Source: Thalassobaculum sp. OXR-137
Lineage (GTDB): Bacteria; Pseudomonadota; Alphaproteobacteria; Thalassobaculales; Thalassobaculaceae
Direction: 5' to 3'
NCBI RefSeq assembly: GCF_034377285.1
Contig: NZ_CP139715.1
Span: forward strand, 2,340,001-2,404,000
DNA: 64,000 nucleotides
The notes under the pieces were generated by a model. The model was not told the DNA's origin and did not search any database. It was given only the letters and a program-made list of their open reading frames with translations. The translations under genes were made by a program, and so were the position numbers. Below are positions 48,933 through 57,886 of the stretch, one piece after another (position 1 is the first letter of the stretch; each line of letters starts with the position of its first letter).

Positions 48933-49160
48933 TCAGGCCGTGACGTGCTTAACGGCCCACATCACCGCTTCTTCGGTCTTGGTTTTGGCGATCGAAAGCT
49001 CGCGGCTTCCACCGATGCTGTCGATCAAGGTCAGCAGCTCTGCACCCTTGTCCTTGATGGCGACCATCTGTGCCTTCTCCGCGTCCGAGAGAACGCGGTA
49101 TGTGTGGCGCACGGCGTTGTTGGCGGTGCGGTCGTCGCTGGCGCTGTCAACCTGCGTCAA
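48933..49160 (-). CDS. Acb2/Tad1-type hairpin protein (putative anti-CBASS/anti-Thoeris)
   Basis: The TTG start at 49160 has GAGGAG seven bases before it and is just after an in-frame stop, so it is the only good start. The 75 residues have the all-helical Acb2/Tad1 hairpin pattern: LSDAEKAQMVAIKDKGAEL, then a short turn with GGSRELSIAKTKTEEAVMWA (51-70), where the SRE-S-A-TK-EEA-MWA motif is the family's ligand-binding core. Phage Acb2 sponges up cyclic nucleotides of CBASS; Tad1 binds the Thoeris signal. Function here is inferred from family likeness. It sits between the lysozyme-like gene and the holin, an odd place for a defence-blocking gene. Confidence 0.75.
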   Translation of the reverse strand: MTQVDSASDDRTANNAVRHTYRVLSDAEKAQMVAIKDKGAELLTLIDSIGGSRELSIAKTKTEEAVMWAVKHVTA

Positions 49161-49171
49161 TGTTCATCTCC

Positions 49172-49639
49172 TCAGAGGACGTATTTGCGATAGAGGTCCG
49201 CGAAGTGCGCCGGGACGCCTGCCCCAAGCTCGGTGTTATAGACGCGCTTCCACGTCGCCCCCATGCCGTCCGCGTCCTCGTAGGCCGGGAGGGGGGAGGG
49301 GTCCATCCAGTAGCGCAGCCGGCAGATCGCAGCCGCGAAGGACAGGTTGGTGATGAGCTGGAGGTGCGGGGCTTCGCCCGTCATGAGCGGCTGAAGGTTC
49401 CGCGTGATGTCTGGCCGGGTGCCAAGATAGCGCCGATAGATGTCATTGAACGTCGCCACCTCGACCTGGAACAGGCCGAGGGCCGGGCCGTCGCCATGCT
49501 GGCGGAGATAGGTCAGGTTGCTTTCGGCCAGCGCCGTGCAGAACACCAGCCCCTCCGCCGCGGGGGTGTGGAAGCGGGGGCCAAGAGCCTTGATGGCCGG
49601 GGCGACCACGTCGGTGCGGAACTGGTAGGGGTTAAGCAT
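49172..49639 (-). CDS. Phage lysozyme-like/transglycosylase-like endolysin
   Basis: ATG 49639 begins a 155-residue product with a goose-lysozyme/SLT-like core: HTPAAEGLVFCTALAES (catalytic Glu probably E39), then QHGDGPALGLFQVE, and later a TELGAG turn. This family is frequent in phages near the end of the late region and is presumed to cut peptidoglycan. There is no signal peptide, so a holin is needed, and one lies downstream. It might instead be virion-associated. Confidence 0.7.
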   Translation of the reverse strand: MLNPYQFRTDVVAPAIKALGPRFHTPAAEGLVFCTALAESNLTYLRQHGDGPALGLFQVEVATFNDIYRRYLGTRPDITRNLQPLMTGEAPHLQLITNLSFAAAICRLRYWMDPSPLPAYEDADGMGATWKRVYNTELGAGVPAHFADLYRKYVL

Positions 49640-49689
49640 GACGCTCTCCGAAGTTGAGAGCCGCAGTCTACAGATTGTCGGTCGACAAA

Positions 49690-52600
49690 TCAATCCCGGC
49701 CGGTCGTGCGCCCGCCGCTGCCGCGCCCGGTGGTCCTGCCCTCCGGGTCCTTGCCCTTGCTCCAGCGCCGCACGCGCTCGCCGGTCAGGAAGGTCGCGAA
49801 GTCGCTGGCTGCCTGCGGTGAGAGGGGAGCCGTCGCCGGGCCGCCGATGGGGCCGAAGGGTGAGGCGATCAGCGCGCCGTATGCCTTGTTGAGCACGGGG
49901 CCGCCGGGGGCGAGCGCGAGCCCAGCGGCGACGGAGGGCACGACCACGGCGTTGTAGACCGCGCGCCACGCATTCCACTCGGCCGAGTTGGTGTTGGGGC
50001 TGTTCTTGCCGATCGGCTCGGGGATCAGGCCCACGAGTTTCTGTCCGTCCTGGAGATATTGCCCGACATACGGCCCGGCGATCAGCGCGGTCAGATCCCG
50101 TTCGTACTTCGCGCCGAGCACACCGTTCACCAGCGGGTCCAAATTGCCGAGCGCCCCCGCGCGGCTGGCGTACTGGACAATACTTAGCTCTTTTGGACGC
50201 TCCTCCGCCTCGTCGGAGTTGGTCAGCCGGTCCCGCAGGCTCGCCACGCCCATCTGCATGCCACCCAGGACTGCCAAGGCCATGCCCGGCCCCAGCGCCA
50301 GGGTGGCGCGGTCGGCGAGAGTCAGGTCCTTGTCGGTGGCCGCGCGGTACGCCTGTTTGCCCACCCGATAGGTGACGTTCCGGGTGTAGGTGTACATGAA
50401 GGACATGATGCCGTAGGCGAGACGGCCAACGGGGTGGTTGGCGGCGGCCGGGCGGTCGACGGCCTTCGGGTTCTGAATGCTCTCGTCCACGAACCGCAGG
50501 ATCGCGGCCATGTACTGCCGCGCGGCGGGGCTGTCGCCCATCAGGTCTGCCACCTTCGGCGCGCGGCCTTCGGCTTTGCCCAGGAACTTCGCCATGGCCG
50601 CGACATCGCCATCTGCGACGCCCAGGTCGGCCAGCAGCAGCTTGGCCGATGCCGTGCGCTTGCCTTCGCCGCCGGCGTCGCGAACCAGCCGGGCCAGGAA
50701 GTCGTGCCCGATCTTCACGCCCGCGAGGCGCTGGGCCTCGGTAAGCGGCTGGAGGCCGGAGCGGGTGAAGAACCGGGCCAGCAGCGCGTTGTTCAGGCGG
50801 CTCGCCTGCCCGCCGCCGAACTGGCCGGCCAGCACCATGTGGGTCATGGCGTCGCCCACCACGCCCATGAACTCGGCCGCGTCACGGTGGTCGTCGAGCG
50901 ACTTGCCCCGGAAGATTTCCTCCCAGGTGCCGGCGAATGCCTTCAGGCCGTCCAGCGCGTTGCCGGTGCGCACTCCATAGGCGAAGGGCTCGGCGATCGA
51001 GGACCACACGGCGCGCGGCAGCATGCGCAGGATGCCGACGGTCTGCACCCAGGCGACGGCGGAGCCGACGGGGGATAGGCCGTTGCCGTTGAGCAGGCCC
51101 AGGGAGCTGTCGATCGCCGTGCGCAGGTAGGCCAGATCAGCGGGGTCGACGCCCGCCCGGATCATGCCGTCGAACGCCTTGTCCAGGTCGGCCCCGTTCT
51201 TGCCGAACCGGCGGGTGAATTCGACCTTGCGCGTAACGTTCCGATAATAGGAAGAAAGCGTCTCGAAGGCGTCGCGGTTGTACCACTTCGCCATCATCTC
51301 GTCCGCCTCGGGCGGCAGCTTGCGGCCCTTGGTGAAGTCGGAGAGCGGTCCCTGTTGGCCGAAGCGCATCGCGCCCACGCCCAGCTCGCGCTCCCGCCAG
51401 TCGAGGGCCGCCTGCTTCGCGTCCTTCTCGGACAGGCCGATCTTGCGATAGACCTTGATGGCGTCGGCCTCGAACTCGGCCCCGTCCTTGCGGACGGCGT
51501 CGCTGTCGAGCATGCGCGGGAAGTAGTCCTTGGCATAGCCAAGCTCCAGCCCGGCGTCCTGGGCATACGCATGGACCTCGTCGAGAATGCCCCGCAGCCG
51601 CTTGGCCACGGTCTGCGCCGCCTCGGAGCCGCGCTTCGCGCGCCCGGCCAGAATGTCCCCGACCTCCGTGGCGAACGCCAGGTCGCCCAGCTTGTCCTTG
51701 CCGACGATGTTCCCCATGCGGTTCATGAGGTTGAAGGTCTTCTGGTTGACGGCTTCCTCGTAGACCTGTCCGACCTTCCGGCCGGATCCGGGGTCGGTGG
51801 CGATCTTGTCGATCACCTCGCCCATGATCTTCTTGGCCTCGCCGGAGTAGCGGTCGCGCAGCATGAACATCTGCCCGCGGTTGCTGTTCGCGACGTAGCC
51901 GGCAACGTTGGTCAGCGCCCGGATCGGGGAGGAGTTGGCGGTCGACGCCTTCAGCAGCCGGCGGACGGCAATCGCGTCCTTCGTGGCGGCAGCGGCCTCC
52001 TTGCCGATGGTGGCGGCGAACGGCTTACCGATCAGCCGCCCCACTTCGGCCGGATCGACGCCGGAATTGAGCGTTACGGAGCGCTCCTTCCGGGGGGCAC
52101 GATCGCCGTTCCCCGCATCAGCCTCCGGCGCATCTCGCGAGCCTCCGGCGGCATCGCGGCCATCGTCTCCGCGAACTTCTCCTGTGCCGCCCTCAACGCG
52201 CGCTGAAACGCCGGGCTCTCGGTCAGGGGCAGGGGCAGATCGGGCCGGCCGTTGTGGAACGCGACCGCCGGGGGCATCCTCTCCGCGGGGGTCTGGACCC
52301 CGAACTCGATCGTCTCGTCCAGGCGCGTTGCCGTCACCGCGCCCCATACCTCGCGCATCATCTCCCTGCTCGCGTCGGTCAGCAGCGGCACCGTCACCAC
52401 GTCCCCTGTCTTCCACCACGGCAGCGGGGTCCGGTCGATCGACCCGCTCTCCGATGACGGCGCGGCCATCTCTTCCAGCCGTCGTGCCTGTGTCTCGCGC
52501 TCCGTTTCCATCCTGTCCTCCTGCGTTGGTGTTGGTCTCACTCCGCCCACGTTCGCGCACGGTGAAGCCGTTGCCCGACGGGTGGTTGTCGATCTCGAAA

Positions 52601-54621
52601 ATCTGATCCGGACTGCGCTTGTGGCCCTGGCTCAGCACCCAGCGCGCGGCCTGCTTCTGGTCCTTGAACTTGACCGGGCCGCCCTTGTCGGACGCCACGA
52701 AGCCGAACTCGTCGGTCGCATAGCGCCCGTCCGTACCGGGCTCGCCCGTCTTCGGGGAGAAGCCGGAGGCTTTCGCGCCCTCGTACTTGGAGCGGGCGTC
52801 GCCGGTCGAGTATCCGCGCTCGCTGTCGGCACGGCGGGATCGGGAACGCTGCTCCCACTCTCGCAACAGGTCAGCCACGCTCGACATCCGCTCGGCCGAA
52901 GCGCGGACATAGGCCCGGTCCTCGAAGCGGGCAGCGCGCTCGTCGCGCGGCCGACCGGTCTCGGGGTCGCGGGTGGCGAAGTCCATGCCCGAGCTGTCGC
53001 TGTCCAGCCGGGTCGGTCGGTCAGCGGTGCCCGTCGCCGTGCGGGCGTAGGGCTGCCCGCCAGCGTCGATCTCCGTGGTGGTGGGCTGTCGCCCCCGACC
53101 GGCCTCTCCCGCGCCCTGCTGGGGCCGCGTGGCGGGGCTGTACTGGCCATCCCCGATGGCAGCATCGGACGTAGCGCGCGCCGGGGCAGGAGCTTCCGCC
53201 GTCCGCTGTCGCTGGGCAGCGGCAACGACCCGCTCGCGGGCCTCCGCCGGCAGCGTGCGGTAGGTCTCCGCCGGAATGCCGAGCTGGGTCTGCACCAGGA
53301 CCTCCGGGTCCTCGTCGATCCGTGCGCCGATGTCGTCGCCACGGGCACGGGCGATGCCCGCATCCAGGCCGGGGTCGACCGTGCCCGCCGGGCGTGCCGT
53401 GGTGGCCTCCGGCGCTCCGGCGCCTGTGCGGACGGGCGGCCCGGCCTCGATCGTATCGGGTGCGCGCGGCGGAGGCGGCTGCTCTCCGGCAGCCCGCGCT
53501 TCCGCAAGCTGCTCCGGGGTCAGTTCCGCCGGGGCCTTCCGGGCGGCAAGCTCGGCCTTGCGGGTCGCCTCTGCATCTGCCTTCGCCTGCGCCGTCGCCT
53601 CGGTCGTCGTGGTGAGCGGCTGCGCCCCTTCCTGTGCTCGAACCGCCTCGTTGGCGCGGCGAGCCTGCACGCGCTCAGCCATCTTCGCCGGGTCGGACAT
53701 GGCGCTGATCTGCTCGTCCGTCGCTCCGGCGGAGCGAAGAAGGTCTCTTGTCTCCGGATCGGTCTGCACGGCACGCGCCACCTCCTCGGCCGAAACCTCG
53801 GCCTCGGGTTTGCCGAAAAGCCTCGCGACACGGCCGCCGATGGCACGGGACATCTCGGGCGTTACGTTCAGCACGCCACCGATCAGTGCCGATATCGCCA
53901 CCCCCGCGGCTCCGCCAGCAACGTCCGGCGCTTCCTGCCGGCCGGCCTGGATGTTGCCGACCTGGATGACGGGCTCGACGGCAGCGCTCACCCCAGCGTT
54001 TGCCGCAGCACCCTTGGCGAGTGTGCGCGGCACGGTCGAGGCCCGCCCCACCGGGATCAGGTTCTCGGGGGTCGGGATGCCGCCGGCGATCTGCCCGAGC
54101 AGCGCGGCAGCCCCCTCGGCCGGGCCGGACCACTCCGGCAGCGCATCGAACTCCGCACGGCGCGCGGCGTCCTTCTCCTGGAAATCAGCGCGCGCCGCAT
54201 CGGCGACGCCACGTTGTTCGACGGCATAGCGCTCCAGATCGGCGTCGCTCATACCCCGGATCGTAGCCTGTGACCCGCTGGCGATCGCCCGCATGGCGGC
54301 CGGATCTGGTGGCAGGTCGGCCATGCCGGTCGCGCGAGGGTCCGCGCCCCTGCGCCGGGCAAGCTCATAGTCGGCAGCATCCGCAAGCTCTCGGGTGCCG
54401 CCGCGCGACTGCGCGTCCGACACCACCTGTCCCGCAAGCGTCCCCTCCGCGAACGACTGCTCCGCGTTGATGCGGGCGCGATCCAGCAGGGACGGCCCCC
54501 GCCCCGGCGCGTCCGCCTGGTCGAGCACGAACCCGGTCGGGGGCGGGGGCAGGGTCGCCGGCTGCTTCGGGTCCCCGTCAAGAAGGAAGCCCGGCGGTGG
54601 GGCGGGGATCATGCCGGCCAT
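49690..54621 (-). CDS. Very large internal virion (DNA-ejection) protein, 1643 residues
   Basis: ATG 54621 overlaps the stop of the preceding gene (TGATG) and the frame stays open to TGA 49690. The N-terminus repeats a PPPGFLLDG/PPTGFVLDQ motif twice; residues about 30-690 are A/R/E/P-rich and largely helical with FKDQKQAARWVLSQGHKRSP at the end. Residues about 690-850 are a G/D/R/A-rich stretch whose codons lose the G/C third-base bias, because a second gene (52074-52511) is coded there in another frame. From about 850 the normal pattern returns, with long helices and a C-terminal virion-protein-like domain. Position equals T7 gp16. Likely it is an ejected core protein; it may be two ancestral genes joined. 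Confidence 0.75.
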   Translation of the reverse strand: MAGMIPAPPPGFLLDGDPKQPATLPPPPTGFVLDQADAPGRGPSLLDRARINAEQSFAEGTLAGQVVSDAQSRGGTRELADAADYELARRRGADPRATGMADLPPDPAAMRAIASGSQATIRGMSDADLERYAVEQRGVADAARADFQEKDAARRAEFDALPEWSGPAEGAAALLGQIAGGIPTPENLIPVGRASTVPRTLAKGAAANAGVSAAVEPVIQVGNIQAGRQEAPDVAGGAAGVAISALIGGVLNVTPEMSRAIGGRVARLFGKPEAEVSAEEVARAVQTDPETRDLLRSAGATDEQISAMSDPAKMAERVQARRANEAVRAQEGAQPLTTTTEATAQAKADAEATRKAELAARKAPAELTPEQLAEARAAGEQPPPPRAPDTIEAGPPVRTGAGAPEATTARPAGTVDPGLDAGIARARGDDIGARIDEDPEVLVQTQLGIPAETYRTLPAEARERVVAAAQRQRTAEAPAPARATSDAAIGDGQYSPATRPQQGAGEAGRGRQPTTTEIDAGGQPYARTATGTADRPTRLDSDSSGMDFATRDPETGRPRDERAARFEDRAYVRASAERMSSVADLLREWEQRSRSRRADSERGYSTGDARSKYEGAKASGFSPKTGEPGTDGRYATDEFGFVASDKGGPVKFKDQKQAARWVLSQGHKRSPDQIFEIDNHPSGNGFTVRERGRSETNTNAGGQDGNGARDTGTTAGRDGRAVIGERVDRPDPAAVVEDRGRGDGAAADRREQGDDARGMGRGDGNAPGRDDRVRGPDPRGEDAPGGRVPQRPARSAPAPDREPGVSARVEGGTGEVRGDDGRDAAGGSRDAPEADAGNGDRAPRKERSVTLNSGVDPAEVGRLIGKPFAATIGKEAAAATKDAIAVRRLLKASTANSSPIRALTNVAGYVANSNRGQMFMLRDRYSGEAKKIMGEVIDKIATDPGSGRKVGQVYEEAVNQKTFNLMNRMGNIVGKDKLGDLAFATEVGDILAGRAKRGSEAAQTVAKRLRGILDEVHAYAQDAGLELGYAKDYFPRMLDSDAVRKDGAEFEADAIKVYRKIGLSEKDAKQAALDWRERELGVGAMRFGQQGPLSDFTKGRKLPPEADEMMAKWYNRDAFETLSSYYRNVTRKVEFTRRFGKNGADLDKAFDGMIRAGVDPADLAYLRTAIDSSLGLLNGNGLSPVGSAVAWVQTVGILRMLPRAVWSSIAEPFAYGVRTGNALDGLKAFAGTWEEIFRGKSLDDHRDAAEFMGVVGDAMTHMVLAGQFGGGQASRLNNALLARFFTRSGLQPLTEAQRLAGVKIGHDFLARLVRDAGGEGKRTASAKLLLADLGVADGDVAAMAKFLGKAEGRAPKVADLMGDSPAARQYMAAILRFVDESIQNPKAVDRPAAANHPVGRLAYGIMSFMYTYTRNVTYRVGKQAYRAATDKDLTLADRATLALGPGMALAVLGGMQMGVASLRDRLTNSDEAEERPKELSIVQYASRAGALGNLDPLVNGVLGAKYERDLTALIAGPYVGQYLQDGQKLVGLIPEPIGKNSPNTNSAEWNAWRAVYNAVVVPSVAAGLALAPGGPVLNKAYGALIASPFGPIGGPATAPLSPQAASDFATFLTGERVRRWSKGKDPEGRTTGRGSGGRTTGRD
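52074..52511 (-). CDS. Nested (overprinted) gene inside the 1643-residue protein, 145 residues
   Basis: ATG 52511 has a perfect ribosome site (CAGGAGG, five bases before) and the frame ends in TAA at 52074. Its codons have the strong G/C third-base preference of the neighbours, while the outer frame loses it just over this span. The protein looks natural: METERETQARRLEEM, TPLPWWKTGDVVTVPLLTD, then ESPAFQRALRAAQEKFAETM and a basic end. I know no family for it. An AAGGAG at 52084-52089 stands six bases before a GTA in the outer frame, as if a separate third gene once began there. Confidence 0.65.
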   Translation of the reverse strand: METERETQARRLEEMAAPSSESGSIDRTPLPWWKTGDVVTVPLLTDASREMMREVWGAVTATRLDETIEFGVQTPAERMPPAVAFHNGRPDLPLPLTESPAFQRALRAAQEKFAETMAAMPPEAREMRRRLMRGTAIVPPGRSAP

Positions 54622-55730
54622 CAGGTTACCGGAACCCACTTGGTGCCATCCCACTCGATCTTCTCGCCAGTCTGCGGATTGGTCGCGGTGGGACGGGCCT
54701 GGGTTCCGGCCTCAGCCGGAGCCGCTGGAGAGGCGTCCTTCTTCCCGGTAACAGTCGGCGTAGCCCCAAGCGTCCACCATCCTCCGGTCGAACCGACCTC
54801 CGCGCGCTCCTTGATTGCTTGCTGTACAGCGGTTCCCGCGTTCCGGGTCTCCTGGTAAAGCTCGCTCGCCCGGTTGACGACTGAATTGATGACGCCGTCC
54901 TCCACCTCCGCCCCCTCGGGGAGCGACCGCAAAACCATCTCCTCCATGACCTTCGAGTCCTGCGGGGAAACATTGATCGGCTTGTCCGCTGACCCACCCG
55001 GAACCGTCGTCTGCGTCGTGCGCTGGTCGCCGGGCACCGTGAGCACCGTGGAGCCACCGGAGGCCACGACGGGCTTCTCGCGCTCCAGCGTCTCCTTGCT
55101 GGCTCGATCAGCGTCGGCGCGGGTGTTACGTCCACCCTCTTGCAGAACGGCCTCGCGCATCGAGCCGGCGATGGTGTCCCGGTTCCGATTGCCCAGCCCG
55201 GTTTCTTTGGTATCGAGCTGTTCGTCCGCGACGCGCTCGTTGTCGCCCCGGATCGCCGTCTGGCCCGCCAGCGTGTAAGCGGTGTCAGCCGTGCGCGCGG
55301 AGCCACCGGCACCGACGGCAGCCCGGCCCACCTGATCTTCGCTCGTGCCGGGCGTGTTCGCCGTCAGGAAGCGCATCAGGTCGGACACGCTGTCGGGGTT
55401 GCCGCCGCTACGCGCGACTTCGGTAGTGATGCCCTTGACCGCCTGGGCCACGCTGTCCGGGTTGGACAGGTCCAGCCCGCCGAACAGATCGGCGATCGCA
55501 CCACGCCCGGTGGCTTCCGCCGCCAGGTTGTCCGCCTCAAGGCCATACTTCCGGGCCGCCTGCGCGCGAGGGTCCTTGTCCTCGTCATAGGTCGCGGCAC
55601 CGATCACGTTGCTGAACAGGTTCGCGATCTGCCCCCAAGGCTGACCGCCCCCACGCCCACCACCGCCGCCGACCGAGAGGCCGGGGCTGGAGATGTTGCT
55701 GTTTATGCGTGCGTAATATGCGTTCTGCAT
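54621..55730 (-). CDS. Internal virion protein (gp15-position), 369 residues
   Basis: The 369-residue product begins with a glycine-rich segment (LSVGGGGGRGGGQ) and is otherwise helical, with a C-terminal TNPQTGEKIEWDGTKWVPV that is common at the end of phage virion proteins. Its place between the gp14-like protein and the giant protein is that of T7 gp15. No enzymatic motif is seen. The stop overlaps the giant gene's start by one base (TGATG). Confidence 0.7.
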   Translation of the reverse strand: MQNAYYARINSNISSPGLSVGGGGGRGGGQPWGQIANLFSNVIGAATYDEDKDPRAQAARKYGLEADNLAAEATGRGAIADLFGGLDLSNPDSVAQAVKGITTEVARSGGNPDSVSDLMRFLTANTPGTSEDQVGRAAVGAGGSARTADTAYTLAGQTAIRGDNERVADEQLDTKETGLGNRNRDTIAGSMREAVLQEGGRNTRADADRASKETLEREKPVVASGGSTVLTVPGDQRTTQTTVPGGSADKPINVSPQDSKVMEEMVLRSLPEGAEVEDGVINSVVNRASELYQETRNAGTAVQQAIKERAEVGSTGGWWTLGATPTVTGKKDASPAAPAEAGTQARPTATNPQTGEKIEWDGTKWVPVT

Positions 55731-55739
55731 CGCGCCCTC

Positions 55740-56894
55740 CTAGAACGACGGCGGGAGGTAGTTGCTCCCGCCAGCAAGCGCGGGCCGCGCGCCCAGACCA
55801 CTCAGATAGCTGCCGACCTTGCCCCAGGAAGGACCGCGCCCGCCGCTGGCGGCACCGCCCGCAGCACTGCCGATCGCTCCGAACAGGCCCGCCATCGGGC
55901 TGGAATTGCTGAGGCCGCTGAGCCGGATCTGGCCGTTGCGGCGCAGCGCGTCCTCGTAGGCGGTCGACGACGAGTTGAGGCTGGTCACGTAGTCGTCAAT
56001 GATCGCGCCCCGCGATGTCTCGTAATCGCTGCTTGCCTGGATGACACGCCCACCGCGCTCGGCCTCGAACCCGGCTTGACGCTCGGACGCGGCCAGGACG
56101 TTCGCGATGTCGAACTCGCCAACCTTCTCGGCCCCCTCGTAGGACACCTGGAACGGCGTGAGCCCGGCCCCCAGCTTCTTCAGGTCGCGGTTGGCCTTGC
56201 TGCCGATGGCGGCAAGATCCTCGCTGCCGTCCTGGAGAACTTCGTCGGTGCGGCGCAGGTTGTCGGCATAGCTCGCAACGTTAGCCCCGGCGGTGCCGAC
56301 GGCGCGTGCACGGTCCACGCCGGTCTTCCGGTCCGCCTGGAGCCGCTTCGCGACCGCAGCGGGCACGTCTCCCATCACGTCGATGTAGGAGGGGCCGGTG
56401 TTGATGTTGCCCTCGATCACGCCAGCGCGGCGCGCGGCACTCTCCAGCCGAGCGGCCTCGCTGGTGCTGAAGTCGGCCATCTTGACGGTATTGTCCACCG
56501 CCGCATCGCCCTCACGGGCAAAGCCTGCGGCGCGCTCCCGCGCTCCCGCCAGAAGGGCGTTGTAACCCCCGGCCGCTTCGTTCTTCTCGCCGGCCACGCG
56601 GGCTTCGATGTCGCCCTGCGTCCGCACAGCATCGCCCAGGATGCGCGCGATCTCGCTCTCGGTGTCCCGACGCTCCGTGCGGCGAATGTCGTACTGCTCG
56701 CCCGAGACGCCGAACATTTCGTCATTGGCTTCGATCAGGCGGTTGTTGCGGTCGTCGAACAGCTCGCGGCTGTAGTTGGTCTGCCGGTCCACCTCCGCCT
56801 GCGTCGCTGCCGCGTTGGCGTTCGCCTGCCGGCTCTGAGCGATGGCGGAGGCTCCGGTAGCCGCGGCGCTGACTGCTGCCATGGGGGTGCACAT
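55740..56894 (-). CDS. Internal virion protein, T7 gp14-like, 384 residues
   Basis: The N-terminus MCTPMAAVSAAATGASAIAQ matches the M-C...AA...GA-AI pattern of T7 gp14, the internal virion protein that forms the outer-membrane channel during ejection. The middle is helical (SEIARILGDAVRTQGDIEAR), the C-terminus rich in G, S and P. It lies ten bases before the gp15-like gene. The assignment rests on N-terminus and order. Confidence 0.75.
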   Translation of the reverse strand: MCTPMAAVSAAATGASAIAQSRQANANAAATQAEVDRQTNYSRELFDDRNNRLIEANDEMFGVSGEQYDIRRTERRDTESEIARILGDAVRTQGDIEARVAGEKNEAAGGYNALLAGARERAAGFAREGDAAVDNTVKMADFSTSEAARLESAARRAGVIEGNINTGPSYIDVMGDVPAAVAKRLQADRKTGVDRARAVGTAGANVASYADNLRRTDEVLQDGSEDLAAIGSKANRDLKKLGAGLTPFQVSYEGAEKVGEFDIANVLAASERQAGFEAERGGRVIQASSDYETSRGAIIDDYVTSLNSSSTAYEDALRRNGQIRLSGLSNSSPMAGLFGAIGSAAGGAASGGRGPSWGKVGSYLSGLGARPALAGGSNYLPPSF

Positions 56895-56905
56895 GGGGCG
56901 CTACC

Positions 56906-57886
56906 TCACGCGGCCGTGACGCCGTAAAGGGAGGCAGCCGGCTTCGCTGCCGCCTTCTTCTTCTGCGCCTCCGGCTGGGCACCGACAACCGACAGGCTGC
57001 CCTCGGACACCGGGGCCTTGAGGGCGCTGGAGAAGTTGGACGCCTGGGCATCAGCCTCAGCTCCCGCGGGGTCGGCCGTGTTCGCGGTGGTCGCCACGTC
57101 CAGGAAGGCGTTGCCGACCTCTCCGAAGGTCGGCCGATCCACGGCGGCCCCGGCCTCGATCTGCGGGGTGAAGGCCGTCACGCGACGATCCAGGTCGGAG
57201 AGCGTTTGCCCGATGTCGGTCGGGATCAGGTCCGGGTCGCCCAGGATCGTGGAGCTGAGCGCCTGATCGAGCAGCGCCCGGCGGCGGTCCAGAATGTTGC
57301 TGCGGTAGCTCGCGGCGGCGTCGGACGCCTCCTGGGCGATGCGCGCCTGCTCGCTGGCTAGCTTTTCGTCCAGCAGGCCGAAGCGCCGGGTCGCGGCGGA
57401 GCTTTGCAGGTTGCCGTTCTGCGCGAGCGCCAGGGTGGCGGAGCGCTTCGCTTCGTTCGCGTTTTGCGCAATGACCGGATTGTAGTAGGCGAGATAGTCG
57501 CTCTCGAACCCCTGGAAATAGGCATCGTCATAGCCGGAGAATGCGTTGTTGATCTGCGCCTGAAGCTCCGCCTCGCGACTGCCGCGCGCGGTCTGGTACT
57601 GCGATACCCGGTCGGCCTGAGCCTCGGCGGCTGCGATGTCCGCGTCTTGCTGCTCGCGGATGCGCTGACCAGCTTCTTCTTCCCGACGGAGCTGGTCAGC
57701 TTGCAGTCGGCGCTGCTCCTCTTCCCAGGCGAGGCGGTCCGCGCGCTCCTGGGCCAGACGGGCCTGCTCGCGCTCCTCGCGCTCGTTACGCTCCTGGCGC
57801 TCGCGCTCGCGGTTCTCCTGCTCCTGGCGATTGGCTTCGGCGTCGGCAGCAGATGTATCCGGCGGAGAGGGGGCGCTAAGACACAT
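56906..57886 (-). CDS. Coiled-coil internal virion protein, 326 residues
   Basis: ATG 57886 overlaps the end of the gp13-like gene (stop 57876) by 11 bases and is chosen over upstream starts that lie within that gene. Residues about 15-90 are a very charged E/R/Q-rich coiled coil (EQARLAQERADRLAWEEEQR); later come AFSGYDDAYFQGFESDYLAYY and a second helical stretch. The K/A-rich C-terminus ends SLYGVTAA. No family known to me; its position suggests a core or ejection protein. Confidence 0.7.
   Translation of the reverse strand: MCLSAPSPPDTSAADAEANRQEQENRERERQERNEREEREQARLAQERADRLAWEEEQRRLQADQLRREEEAGQRIREQQDADIAAAEAQADRVSQYQTARGSREAELQAQINNAFSGYDDAYFQGFESDYLAYYNPVIAQNANEAKRSATLALAQNGNLQSSAATRRFGLLDEKLASEQARIAQEASDAAASYRSNILDRRRALLDQALSSTILGDPDLIPTDIGQTLSDLDRRVTAFTPQIEAGAAVDRPTFGEVGNAFLDVATTANTADPAGAEADAQASNFSSALKAPVSEGSLSVVGAQPEAQKKKAAAKPAASLYGVTAA

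Noticed and set aside
52252-54273. 673-codon plus-strand frame opposite the giant phage gene
   Set aside because: R/G/A/S-rich composition, no ribosome site, and phage late genes all run on the other strand.
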